From the NCBI RefSeq assembly GCF_900105685.1, contig NZ_LT629781.1, forward strand, positions 186,001 to 250,000: a DNA stretch of 64,000 nucleotides, in the 5' to 3' direction. Under the pieces are notes generated by a model. It saw only the letters and a list, made by a program, of their open reading frames with translations. It ran no database searches and was not told the origin of the DNA. The stretch's first letter is position 1. The number at the start of each line of letters is the position of its first letter. Of this stretch, positions 1-16,864 are shown in pieces. This stretch comes from Verrucomicrobium sp. GAS474. GTDB taxonomy: Bacteria; Verrucomicrobiota; Verrucomicrobiia; Methylacidiphilales; GAS474. A program made the translations under genes and the position numbers.

Positions 1-4169
<4,169 letters not shown>

Positions 4170-4232
4170 GTGTCTATATGTTGGTGCGGACGTTACGTGT
4201 CTGTGCGGTCAGTAAGCGTTGGCCTTCGTGCC

Positions 4233-8081
<3,849 letters not shown>

Positions 8082-8340
8082 ATGTGCCTTAGCCTTATTC
8101 TGAGATGCTTTTTAAGCCTTTTGCCTTTTGAGCCTTGTTCTCTTACTCCAACTGCTGCGAGGTCTGCTATACGCCACCCGATACCGAATCTCGCCCATTT
8201 CGGAACCGAACCGCGTCTCCCGGGAATCCCCTTCCCGCAAGCCCTTCTTAACTTATCAAAAATCGTCCGCCCGTGCGGCTATCCAACCCGAACCCCTTTT
8301 TCCAGGAAACCCCTTCCCTCGGGAAGGCGTACCCTTTACC

Positions 8341-8397
8341 GGAGAAAACCTCCGCCCCGGCATCCTCCCCTTTCGAGGGGGAACGCGGAGCGGAGGG
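8341..8397 (-). terminator. candidate attenuator between rplL and rpoB
   Basis: The 342 bp gap between rplL and rpoB holds no gene. On the minus strand, arms CCTCCGC (8396-8390) and GCGGAGG (8355-8349) enclose an inner CCCCTCGAAAGGGG hairpin and are followed by TTTTC. About 20 bp further on is a second hairpin (CCTTCCC/GGGAAGG around 8318-8334). An intrinsic-terminator shape at this place is what an rplL-rpoB attenuator would look like; E. coli is known to lower RNA polymerase synthesis relative to L7/L12 at the same gap. That it works so here is inference, as the U-run is short. Confidence 0.5.
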
Positions 8398-8423
8398 TTT
8401 CCGGAAACGAAGCAGTCCGAGGA

Positions 8424-8807
8424 CTACTTGACTTCGACCTTGGCGCCGGCGGCCTCGAGCTTCTTCTTGATCTCGGCGGCTTCTTCCTTGGTGACGCCTT
8501 CCTTGACGGTCTTCGGGGCGCTCTCGACGAGGGCCTTGGCTTCGGCGAGGCCGAGGCCGGCGGCAACCGCGCGGACTTCCTTGATGACGCCAATCTTGTT
8601 GGCGCCGGCGTCGACGAGGACGACGTCGAAGGCGGTCTGCGCTTCGGCGGCGGGGGCGGCGGCACCACCGGCGGCGGCGGGAGCGGCGGCGGCGACGGGG
8701 GCCGCGGCGCTGACGCCCCACTTGGTTTCGAGCTGCTTCACGAGGTCGGCGGCTTCAAGAACGGTGAGGCCACTGAGCTGTTCAACGATTGCGGAGAGAT
8801 CTGCCAT
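8424..8807 (-). CDS. rplL: 50S ribosomal protein L7/L12
   Basis: This 127 aa acidic stalk protein recruits translation factors to the ribosome. The N-terminal dimerisation helices ([20 protein letters not shown]) are followed by an Ala/Pro/Gly-rich hinge at about residues 34-54. The conserved C-terminal factor-binding domain contains [19 protein letters not shown] and ends [14 protein letters not shown]. It follows rplJ after 183 bp that contain two GC-rich hairpins but no gene. Length and architecture are standard. Confidence 0.98.
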   Translation of the reverse strand: MADLSAIVEQLSGLTVLEAADLVKQLETKWGVSAAAPVAAAAPAAAGGAAAPAAEAQTAFDVVLVDAGANKIGVIKEVRAVAAGLGLAEAKALVESAPKTVKEGVTKEEAAEIKKKLEAAGAKVEVK

Positions 8808-8990
8808 AATATTCTACTTTCTTTTTTCTGCTTTTGCCCTGCCTAGCACCACGCACCCGCGTGACGATTAACTCCGAAGGGCTTCGGAGCTAGGAGCAGG
8901 ATCTTTTTATTGCCCTTATGGACGGACGGGGAAGGGCCGAAGCCCGTCCCGCGTCCCTCCAAAATCTTTTCTTTCCTGGTCCCCTGCGGA

Positions 8991-9506
8991 TTAGGCCGAG
9001 GCCTTTTCCGAGTTCGCCTTGATGACCTGAGCGATCTGGCCGGCGGGCGTGTTGAGGAGACGGACGAGCTGGGAGGCGGGAGCCTGCAGCACCCCGAGGA
9101 GCTTCGCGAGAAGCACTTCGCGGGAGGGCAGGTCGGCGACGGCCAGGACTTCCTTCTGGCTGAGGACGGCGTTGTCGAGGATGCCGATCTTGATGGTCGG
9201 CAGCTTGAACTCGGCGGTGAAGGTCTTCAGCAGCTTGGCGGCGGCGGCGACGTCCTTGTCCCCGAAGACGATCGCCGTCTGCCCCTTGAGGGCGGCGTCG
9301 ATCTCGGGAAGGCCGGCGTCCTTCAGCACGCGGGCCAGGAAGGTGTTCTTCACGACGCGGGTCTCGGACCCGCCGTCGCGGAGGCGCTTCCGCAGCTCGC
9401 TGAACTGGGCGACCTTCAGGCCGGTGTAGTCGATAACGATGAGGTAGGGGGCGCCTTCGACGCGGCCCTTGATCTCATCAACGATGAATTTTTTCTCGGC
9501 TCTCAT
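8991..9506 (-). CDS. rplJ: 50S ribosomal protein L10
   Basis: This 171 aa protein anchors L7/L12 dimers at the base of the ribosomal stalk. I chose the ATG at 9506 (MRAEKKFIVDEIKGRVEGA) because the longer reading frame runs back into rplA, while this start gives the normal L10 N-terminus and lies 17 bp after the rplA stop. The C-terminal helix that binds L7/L12 is present (GQIAQVIKANSEKASA). The 17 bp spacing leaves no room for the long L10 autoregulatory leader seen upstream of rplJ in many bacteria, so any autocontrol must act elsewhere. Confidence 0.97.
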   Translation of the reverse strand: MRAEKKFIVDEIKGRVEGAPYLIVIDYTGLKVAQFSELRKRLRDGGSETRVVKNTFLARVLKDAGLPEIDAALKGQTAIVFGDKDVAAAAKLLKTFTAEFKLPTIKIGILDNAVLSQKEVLAVADLPSREVLLAKLLGVLQAPASQLVRLLNTPAGQIAQVIKANSEKASA

Positions 9507-9523
9507 GGGATTATTTCCTTCGG

Positions 9524-10222
9524 TTATCGGTTGGCCGCGGACACATCGAGCTTGATCCCGGGGGAGTAGGTCGAGGAGAGGGTGGCGGACTGGACGAAGC
9601 GGCCCTTCGCGGTGGCGGGACGCGCCTTGACGATGGCGTCGATGACGGCCTTGGCGTTCGCCTCGAGGAACTCGGGGGAGAAGGAGGCCTTGCCGGCGAC
9701 GACGGCGATGTTGCCCGACTTGTCGAGCTTGAACTCGACGCGGCCGGCCTTGCACTCGCGGACGGCCTTGGCGGTGTCTTCGGTGACGGTTCCGGTGCGG
9801 GGGTTCGGCATGAGGCCACGGGGCCCGAGGACCTTGCCGAGCTTGCGGACTTCGGCCATGGCGTCGGGAGTGGCGACGGCGACGTCGAAGTCCTGGAAGC
9901 CTTCGGAGACCTTCTTCACGAGATCCTCATAGCCGACGATGTCGGCGCCGGCCGCGGTGGCGGCTTCGGCGGCGGCACCCTTGGCGAAGACGAGAACGCG
10001 GACGTTCTTGCCGGAGCCGTGGGGCAGGGCGACGGTGCCGCGCACCATCTGGTCGCTCTGCTTCGGGTCGACGCCGAGGCGGAAGGAGAGGTCGACCGTC
10101 TCGTCGCTCTTCCCCTTCGGGAGTTCCTTGAGGAGCTTCACCGCGTCGTTGAGCGGATAGAGCTTCACCGCATCGACCAATTTGGCCGCATTGCGATACC
10201 GTTTGCTGGGCTTACGCGCCAT
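9524..10222 (-). CDS. rplA: 50S ribosomal protein L1
   Basis: At 232 aa this is full length for L1, the protein of the mobile L1 stalk beside the E site. Visible hallmarks are the N-terminal SKRYRNAAKLVDAVKLYPL region, the GPRGLMPNPRTGTVT motif at about residues 127-141, and the closing strand SATLSSTYSPGIKLDVS. It follows rplK after 84 bp and precedes rplJ, the usual order. Confidence 0.98.
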   Translation of the reverse strand: MARKPSKRYRNAAKLVDAVKLYPLNDAVKLLKELPKGKSDETVDLSFRLGVDPKQSDQMVRGTVALPHGSGKNVRVLVFAKGAAAEAATAAGADIVGYEDLVKKVSEGFQDFDVAVATPDAMAEVRKLGKVLGPRGLMPNPRTGTVTEDTAKAVRECKAGRVEFKLDKSGNIAVVAGKASFSPEFLEANAKAVIDAIVKARPATAKGRFVQSATLSSTYSPGIKLDVSAANR

Positions 10223-10306
10223 ATGTTTTCTCCTGGTGGTGTTGGCGGACCCTGGCGTTTCCTTGGGAAACGGGCCCTCCCACGTGTTGTTTTGCTAAAA
10301 TTGGGA

Positions 10307-10732
10307 CTAGTCGACGATTTCGATGCCCATGTTGCGGGCCGTTCCCGCGATGAGGCGGAAGGCGGCTTCGTCGCTGCCGGCATTGAGATCCTTGCGCTTG
10401 ATCTTGATGATCTCCTCGACCTGCTTCTTGGTGACCTTGCCGACCTTGATGCGGTTCGGTTCCTTGGAGCCCGAGGCGATGCCGGCAAACTTCTTCAGGA
10501 GGATCGCGGCGGGCGGCGACTTCGTGATGAAGGTGAAGGACTTGTCCTTGTAGATCGAGATGACGACGGGAAGGATGTTGCCGGCTTCCTTCTGGGTCGC
10601 GGCGTTGAACTCCTTGCAGAAGCCCATGATGTTGACGCCGTGCTGACCGAGGGCGGGACCGACGGGGGGCGCGGGATTCGCCTGACCGGCGGGGATTTGG
10701 AGACGGACGATTGCCTGAACTTCTTTAGCCAT
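10307..10732 (-). CDS. rplK: 50S ribosomal protein L11
   Basis: This 141 aa protein binds the GTPase-associated centre of 23S rRNA. The proline-rich N-terminal domain ([20 protein letters not shown]) and the C-terminal RNA-binding domain, ending [16 protein letters not shown], are both complete. It lies between nusG (48 bp upstream) and rplA, as in most bacteria. Confidence 0.98.
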   Translation of the reverse strand: MAKEVQAIVRLQIPAGQANPAPPVGPALGQHGVNIMGFCKEFNAATQKEAGNILPVVISIYKDKSFTFITKSPPAAILLKKFAGIASGSKEPNRIKVGKVTKKQVEEIIKIKRKDLNAGSDEAAFRLIAGTARNMGIEIVD

Positions 10733-10780
10733 AAACTTGCTGTATTTCTTTGCTTTCTTAAAAAACGATAAGCTCTCGGA

Positions 10781-11389
10781 TTAGACCGACTTCTCCACCT
10801 GCCAGTACTCGAGCTCGACGGGGGTCGAGCGGCCGAACATGCTGACGGAAACGCGGAGCTTGCCGCGCTCGGGATCGATTTCTTCGATGACGCCTTCCGA
10901 ATTGAGGAAGGGGCCGTCTCCGACCTTGACCTTGTCTCCCACGGCGAAGGCGACCTTGGGGGAAACCTTCTCCTCGCGCTCGCGCATCTGGCGGAGCATG
11001 GCCTCGATCTGTTCGCCGGGCATGGGAAGGGGGTTGTCACCGTCGGCAAAGCCGATGATGCCGGGGGTCTCCCGGACGAAGTACCAGGAGCGGTCGATCA
11101 GCTTCCCGTCTTCGCCGCGGAGGAGCATGGCGAGGAAGACGTAACCGGGATAGAGCTTCCGCTCGGTCTCGACCTTCTTGCCGCGGCGCACTTCGGAGAC
11201 GCGCTCGATGGGGATGACGACCTCGAAGAGCAGATCGCCGATCTCCTCGGTCTTGATCCGCTGCTCGATGTTCTTCTTAACCTTGTTTTCCTGCCCCGAG
11301 AGGGTGTGCAGGGCGTACCACTGCACGTTCGGGTGGGCTGCCGAGGCAGAACCGACGGCTTCGGAATTCGGGGTCTCCGTATCGCTCAT
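10781..11389 (-). CDS. nusG: transcription termination/antitermination factor NusG
   Basis: This 202 aa protein has an NGN domain (WYALHTLSGQENKVKKNIEQR; YPGYVFLAM; WYFVRETPGIIGF) followed by a C-terminal KOW domain starting near residue 148 (FAVGDKVKVGDGPFLNSEG). It binds the RNA polymerase clamp and links it to Rho or the ribosome. A short N-terminal extension of about 20 Ser/Thr/Ala-rich residues precedes the NGN domain. It follows secE by 35 bp. Confidence 0.98.
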   Translation of the reverse strand: MSDTETPNSEAVGSASAAHPNVQWYALHTLSGQENKVKKNIEQRIKTEEIGDLLFEVVIPIERVSEVRRGKKVETERKLYPGYVFLAMLLRGEDGKLIDRSWYFVRETPGIIGFADGDNPLPMPGEQIEAMLRQMREREEKVSPKVAFAVGDKVKVGDGPFLNSEGVIEEIDPERGKLRVSVSMFGRSTPVELEYWQVEKSV

Positions 11390-11424
11390 GGAAAGGTTAA
11401 TTTAAAATTGGGAACCGCTGGGGG

Positions 11425-11733
11425 TTAGCGGGTGAAAAATCCGATGACCTGGACAAGCAGGAAGTCGGAGGAGGTGATGAAGGCAGCCAGAAGAATGGAA
11501 AAGACGGCGACGACGAGCGTCGAGTCGATGAGTTCCTTGTATTTCTTGCGGAAATCGGATTCCGCGGGATTCCAAGGCCACGTGCATTTCTTCAGTTCGG
11601 CGACCGTTTCCCCGAAGAATCCCGACACCTTCGCACCGTTGCGATAGAGGAGCCAGAGGACGAACGCCGCGAAGGCGATCCATCCGGCCCAATAAAGCGA
11701 CTGCTGAACGATGTGTGCGGTGGCGGGACTCAT
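11425..11733 (-). CDS. secE: preprotein translocase subunit SecE
   Basis: This 102 aa membrane protein is a SecYEG channel subunit. I chose the ATG at 11733 (MSPATAHIVQQ) because a longer reading frame would run into tRNA-Trp. It has an N-terminal membrane segment (WAGWIAFAAFVLWLLY), the conserved amphipathic stretch before the last helix (ELKKCTWPWNPAESDFRKKY, which is close to the usual VxWPxxxE pattern) and a C-terminal membrane helix. The extra N-terminal helix makes it longer than minimal SecE proteins of about 60 aa. The position before nusG is canonical. Confidence 0.95.
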   Translation of the reverse strand: MSPATAHIVQQSLYWAGWIAFAAFVLWLLYRNGAKVSGFFGETVAELKKCTWPWNPAESDFRKKYKELIDSTLVVAVFSILLAAFITSSDFLLVQVIGFFTR

Positions 11734-11773
11734 GGGAAAAAAAGAATGTGACTTAAGGAAGGAGAGCAAAGTA

Positions 11774-11846
11774 CAGGGCAAGAGGGACTCGAACCCACAA
11801 CCCTCGGTTTTGGAGACCGGTACTCTACCAATTGAGCTATTGCCCT
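11774..11846 (-). tRNA. tRNA-Trp (CCA anticodon)
   Basis: The minus strand folds into a full cloverleaf. The acceptor arms are AGGGCAA and TTGCCCT with discriminator G. The D arm is AGCTC..GAG(T), the anticodon loop CTCCAAA carries CCA, and the T arm is GTGGGTTCGAGTCCCTC. The 3' CCA is not encoded. It lies between tuf and secE, a position typical for tRNA-Trp, and is probably processed from the operon transcript. Confidence 0.97.
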
Positions 11847-11882
11847 AAACTTTGTTTCCTTCCTAAAAGTGACTTGAACGAA

Positions 11883-13067
<1,185 letters not shown>

Positions 13068-13220
13068 GATACTCCTCGTATGTGGTTGTTTCGCCTGTTG
13101 ACCAGGCACTACTCTTGTTTCTTCTTCTTTTTTTCCTCCCGCTACCGCGGGAAAAAGCATTCAACTAACTATCAAAATCGTTACTGACACTGCTGCGGAA
13201 CCCCTTCCACCTTGCGGTGG

Positions 13221-13293
<73 letters not shown>

Positions 13294-13487
13294 GTTTGTC
13301 ATTCCGCCCCGGATGGTCGTCCCTGGTTTCCCCGACCTTCCGCCACCCCTTTTCGAGGCATCGCCCTCTTTTCACCGTCCCGACCCCTAGATGAGGAAAA
13401 GACGTCAAAAGACGACGAGCCCGCCTCCATGATATCTCGGCCCCGTCTTTCGACGCTACCGCACTCATGGATTCAGGGGAGCTTAGG

Positions 13488-13515
13488 AGTTCAGCAAATT
13501 CAGCGGGGGAGTCAA
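13488..13515 (-). promoter_or_regulatory. candidate promoter of the tRNA-Thr/tuf operon
   Basis: On the minus strand TTGACT (13515-13510) is followed after 16 bp by TGAACT (13493-13488), in the AT-richer stretch upstream of tRNA-Thr. A second candidate further upstream is TTGCAT (13606-13601), 16 bp, TACACT (13584-13579). The latter has the better -10, but its product would start within the terminator-like hairpin just downstream. Neither is proven. Confidence 0.35.
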
Positions 13516-13544
13516 CCTGAATTTAGTGTTTTTCCGCAAAAAAG

Positions 13545-13581
13545 CCAAAATATGGCATGAAAAAACTCTCCAGCAGAGAGT
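13545..13581 (-). terminator. two small terminator-like hairpins
   Basis: On the minus strand ACTCTC/GAGAGT (13581-13565) with a 5-nt loop is followed by five Ts. It is followed by GCCA/TGGC (13557-13545) and six Ts. They would stop transcription arriving from the repeat pair and xseA before it reaches the tRNA-Thr/tuf promoter. The stems are short, so this is tentative. Confidence 0.4.
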
Positions 13582-13620
13582 GTACCAGTTTTAGGGGGGA
13601 ATGCAACGCGTCCGAGGGGC

Positions 13621-13878
13621 CTCCCCCGATAGGAGTCTGGGCGTATTGGAGGAGTCTGGGCGTATTGGCCCTGTCTCTCCCTATCGCCCGTACCCTCGGG
13701 CGTTCAGGGAAGCAGCGGATTTTAAAACAGTTAGGAGACGGGGCGCCGCCAAAGCGCGTCCGCCTAGTTCAGGCTCTCCGAAGGGGAGGTCACGGAGGGG
13801 CGAAGCCCCTCTGTGGCGTTAAAGCGGGTTACATCCAGCTGTACAGGGTTGACCGCGCAGGTCCCGAAGGGCTGCCCC
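13621..13878 (+). repeat. intergenic structured repeat, copy A
   Basis: This is one of nine full copies of a non-coding repeat of about 238 bp. Copy A is 258 bp because the 18 bp unit GGAGTCTGGGCGTATTGG is duplicated in tandem near its start. The central hairpin is CACG-GAGGGGC/GCCCCTC-TGTG with a GAA loop (13791-13815), followed by CTGTACAG and a CCC/GGG end hairpin. It faces copy B in opposite orientation across about 135 bp. It is not downstream of a plus-strand gene. Confidence 0.9.
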
Positions 13879-14014
13879 GCTTCGTGGCACTTCCCAGCGT
13901 GGGTCTCCCATACGCCTCATTTCCCATACGCCTCATTTCAAGCGCTCCGTCTCCCAAGCGCATGGGAGAGGAACGCTTGGGAGACAAGGCGCACGGGGAA
14001 AGGGATCGCGGAAC

Positions 14015-14253
14015 GGGGACCGCCCTTCGGGACTTGCGCGGTCAACCCTGTACAGCTGGAGGCGATCCGCTTTATAGCCCAAGAGGGGCTTCGCCCCTCC
14101 TCGAACCTCCCCCTCGGAGGGCCTGAACTAGGCGGACGCGCTTGGGCGGCGCCTCGTCTTCTCACTGGATTAAAATCGGCTGCTTCCTGGAGCGCCCGAG
14201 GGTACGAGCTATAAGGAGAGACGGGGCCAATACGCCCAAACTCCCATCGGGAG
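14015..14253 (-). repeat. intergenic structured repeat, copy B
   Basis: This is a full copy in minus orientation, 45 bp after the xseA stop in sense with xseA. Its central hairpin has loop GAA but outer pairs CGA/TGG, of which the middle pair is mismatched. CTGTACAG is intact. Between A and B lie a tandem duplication of TCCCATACGCCTCATTT (13907-13940) and a perfect palindrome with 12-bp arms, GTCTCCCAAGCG/CGCTTGGGAGAC (about 13951-13984). The 1004 bp between tRNA-Thr and xseA hold no credible gene. Confidence 0.9.
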
Positions 14254-14297
14254 AATCACGCGCCCTAGCGCGGGCAGAACCGAAGCGCCCTCTCTCC

Positions 14298-15641
14298 TCA
14301 AACCGCTTTCGCGCCGACGTCCCCGTCTCCGAATCGGATTTTCAGCCCTTGCCCGGGCTTCACTTCTCCGGCTTTCCGCACCAGCTTCCCCTCTCCGTCG
14401 AGCACCAGCGCGTACCCCCGCGCCAAGGTTCCCTCGGGGCCGAGGGTCCGCAGGCGGGCTTCCCAATGGCCGACGGCTTCGCGCAACCGGGCGATCCGGG
14501 TGCGGGGATCGGCGGAGGGGGCAGCCAGCCGCCCGCGCAATCCCTCCCACGTCCCGCGCCGGACGGCGACGGCGTGGCGGAGGCCCCGGCCGAGGCCGGA
14601 GGCGAGATCGTCGACGCGCTGGCTCATCCGTTCGACGTAGCGGCGGGGTTCGCGGAAGACGGGGCTGTTGCGCAACCGGGTGAGGCGCTCCCGTTCCCAC
14701 TCGACCTTCGCCCGCACTTCGCGGCGGAGGCGTTCCTTCAGGGCGGCGACTTCGCCGCGCCACTCTTCCCAGTCCCGGGAAATCAGCTCGGCGGCGGCGC
14801 TCGGCGTCGGGGCGCGGAGGTCGGCGACGAAGTCGGCGATGGTGAAATCGGTTTCGTGCCCGACGGCGGAAACGGTCGGAATGAGGGAGGCGGCCAAGGC
14901 CCGGGCGACGACTTCCTCGTTGAAGGCCCAGAGATCCTCGAGGCTTCCGCCGCCCCGCGCGACGACGATCAGATCGACCCCTCCCTCGCGGGAGAAGGCG
15001 GCGACGGCCTCGGCGATCTCTTCCGCCGCGCCGACGCCCTGGACGCGGACGCCCCGGACCTGGATCCCGATCCCGGGGGCGCGCCGCCCGAGGACGCGGC
15101 AGAAGTCCTGGATGACCGCGCCCTGGAGGGAGGTGACGATGCCGACGCGCTCGGGGAAGACGGGGAGGTCGCGCTTCCGCTCGATCTCGAAGAGGCCCTC
15201 GGCCATCAGCTTCCGCTTCAGCGCCTCGAACCGTTCCTGCAAGGTGCCGAGGCCTTCCGCACGGACTTCCTCGACGAGGATCTGGTATTGGCCCCGCGCC
15301 TCGTAGACGGTGATCCGGCCCCGGAGGAGGACGGCCTGACCGTCCCGCAGGGGGGCGGAGAGGCGCATCGCCGCGTTGCGAAACATGACGGCGTTGAGGA
15401 CGCCGTCGGCATCCTTCAGGGTGAAGTAGACGTGGCCCGAGGGGGGGAGCTTCAGGTTGGAGATTTCCCCCCGGACCCAGACTTCGCCGAGTTCCTGCTC
15501 GAGGAGGCTGCGGATGCGCTTCGTGATCTGGCCAACGGTGAGGGCGACGACGGGAGCCGCCTCGGGGCGGGCGGCAAGAGAGGATTCGGGCTCCTCCTCC
15601 CCTCCCCCGGTCCACAAGTCGAGGGTTCCGGATTTCGCCAT
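14298..15641 (-). CDS. xseA: exodeoxyribonuclease VII large subunit
   Basis: This 447 aa protein is the large subunit of the ssDNA-degrading nuclease ExoVII. The N-terminal OB-fold (VGQITKRIRSLLEQELGEVWVRGE and SGHVYFTLKD) spans roughly residues 33-130. The catalytic domain follows with the conserved GVVTS-like segment VGIVTSLQGAVIQDF, VARGGGSLEDLWAFNEE and SAVGHETDFTIADFVADLRA. I chose the ATG at 15641 (MAKSGTLDLWTGGG), 13 bp after purN; the longer frame lies within purN. No xseB partner is visible in the window. Confidence 0.96.
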   Translation of the reverse strand: MAKSGTLDLWTGGGEEEPESSLAARPEAAPVVALTVGQITKRIRSLLEQELGEVWVRGEISNLKLPPSGHVYFTLKDADGVLNAVMFRNAAMRLSAPLRDGQAVLLRGRITVYEARGQYQILVEEVRAEGLGTLQERFEALKRKLMAEGLFEIERKRDLPVFPERVGIVTSLQGAVIQDFCRVLGRRAPGIGIQVRGVRVQGVGAAEEIAEAVAAFSREGGVDLIVVARGGGSLEDLWAFNEEVVARALAASLIPTVSAVGHETDFTIADFVADLRAPTPSAAAELISRDWEEWRGEVAALKERLRREVRAKVEWERERLTRLRNSPVFREPRRYVERMSQRVDDLASGLGRGLRHAVAVRRGTWEGLRGRLAAPSADPRTRIARLREAVGHWEARLRTLGPEGTLARGYALVLDGEGKLVRKAGEVKPGQGLKIRFGDGDVGAKAV

Positions 15642-15654
15642 AACGAAAGGAACC

Positions 15655-16251
15655 CTAAGCCTTTCCGAGCTCGACGGCCAGCCGCGCGATGACGGCAGGG
15701 TAGAGGCGGTGTTCGGCCTCGTGGATGCGGGCGTGGAGGGTCTCGGCGGTGTCGCCGGGAAGGATGGGGACCCGTTCCTGACCGAGGACGTCGCCACCGT
15801 CGATCTCGGCGTTGACCCAGTGGACAGTGCAGCCGGTCTCGGCGACGCCGGCGGCGAGGGCCTGCTTCCAGGCTTCGAGGCCCTTGAAGGCGGGGAGGAT
15901 CGAGGGATGGATGTTGATGATCCGCTCGGGGAAGGCGTCGAGCAGGGGGGCCTTCACGACCCGCATGTATCCGGCGAGGACGACGAGGTCGGCCCCGGAG
16001 CGGCGGATGAGGGAGGCGAGGGTCTGCTCGATCTCGGGCTCGAGCTTCGTCTTGAAGGCCCCCTTCGGCAGGGCCTCGGCGGGGAGGCCGAAGGCGCGGG
16101 CGTGGTCGAGGATCCCCGCCCCGGCGTTGTCCGAGGCGACGAGGACGACGCGGGCCTTGTCGGCGAGGATGCCGCCGGACGAGACGATCGCGTTCTGGAT
16201 GGCGACGAAGTTGCTCCCCTTACCGGAGCCGAGGACGGCGAGTTTCAGCAT
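15655..16251 (-). CDS. purN: phosphoribosylglycinamide formyltransferase
   Basis: This 198 aa GAR transformylase transfers a formyl group from 10-formyl-tetrahydrofolate in purine synthesis. The N-terminal nucleotide loop LGSGKGSNF, the catalytic NIHPSILPAFKG (Asn and His of the active site) and the downstream DGGDVLGQ with the catalytic Asp are all visible. It forms a likely operon with rfaE2 upstream (25 bp) and xseA downstream (13 bp). Confidence 0.97.
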   Translation of the reverse strand: MLKLAVLGSGKGSNFVAIQNAIVSSGGILADKARVVLVASDNAGAGILDHARAFGLPAEALPKGAFKTKLEPEIEQTLASLIRRSGADLVVLAGYMRVVKAPLLDAFPERIINIHPSILPAFKGLEAWKQALAAGVAETGCTVHWVNAEIDGGDVLGQERVPILPGDTAETLHARIHEAEHRLYPAVIARLAVELGKA

Positions 16252-16276
16252 GGAAAATGGAAGAAAGGAGGGAGGA

Positions 16277-16768
16277 CTAGCTCTGGATCCGCTTCAGCGT
16301 CGCCGTGGTCGACTTGCCCGGGACGAGGGGGAGGATCTCGATGGTCCCGCCCCCGGCGGCGACGGCGGCCCGCTCGTCGGCGTCGAGGGTCTCCGGCTTG
16401 TAATCGCCGCCCTTCACGTAGAGGTCGGGGGCGACGGCCCGGAGGAAGCGGGTCGCCCGCATTTCGGGGAAGATGGTGACGGCGTCGACGACGCGGAGGG
16501 CGGCGAGGATCTCGGCCCGGTCGGCCTCGTTGTTCACGGGGCGGGTCGGCCCCTTCAATTCGCGGACCGAGGCGTCGGCATTGAGGCCGAGCCAGAGGAA
16601 ATCGCCCCGCTCGCGGGCCTGGGTCAGGTAACGGAGGTGGCCGACGTGGAGGAGGTCGAAGCAGCCGTTGGTCGCCACGACGCGGCGGCCCTCCTTTTTC
16701 AGGGCGGCCCGGAACGCCGCCGCTTCATCCAGGGGGACGATTTTTCCCGATTCGAGGCTCTCAGGCAT
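16277..16768 (-). CDS. rfaE2: D-glycero-beta-D-manno-heptose 1-phosphate adenylyltransferase
   Basis: This 163 aa stand-alone nucleotidyltransferase corresponds to the C-terminal half of HldE and makes ADP-heptose for LPS inner core. The signature TNGCFDLLHVGHLRYL contains the catalytic HxGH, and VKGGDYKPETL is the family's second motif. The kinase half (HldE1/RfaE1) is not fused and not in the window. The presence of heptose synthesis agrees with a Gram-negative envelope. Confidence 0.93.
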   Translation of the reverse strand: MPESLESGKIVPLDEAAAFRAALKKEGRRVVATNGCFDLLHVGHLRYLTQARERGDFLWLGLNADASVRELKGPTRPVNNEADRAEILAALRVVDAVTIFPEMRATRFLRAVAPDLYVKGGDYKPETLDADERAAVAAGGGTIEILPLVPGKSTTATLKRIQS

Positions 16769-16864
16769 GTTCCCAGGATTAACAGCCGCGCCCTCCCCGG
16801 TACAACCTATTTTACTACCTATTTTTTACTCGCCACACCCTCCTACTCGTTTAGCTTATTAAGA

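Noticed and set aside
9507-9523. L10 autoregulatory leader upstream of rplJ
   Set aside because: Only 17 bp separate rplA and rplJ, too short for the known L10 leader fold.
13557-14214. Open frames of 130-190 codons inside repeats A and B, with similar peptides (for example VRLVQALRRGGHGG) in other copies
   Set aside because: The peptide similarity only reflects DNA repeat identity. Copies differ by indels, start codons differ, and the frame crosses the hairpins. Such frames may be annotated elsewhere as hypothetical proteins.
16778-16864. Longer N-terminus for the first pseudopilin
   Set aside because: In-frame codons upstream exist, but the short basic leader MQLRSFARGRRG directly before FTLVELL is the expected class III signal, and the upstream residues are translated promoter sequence.
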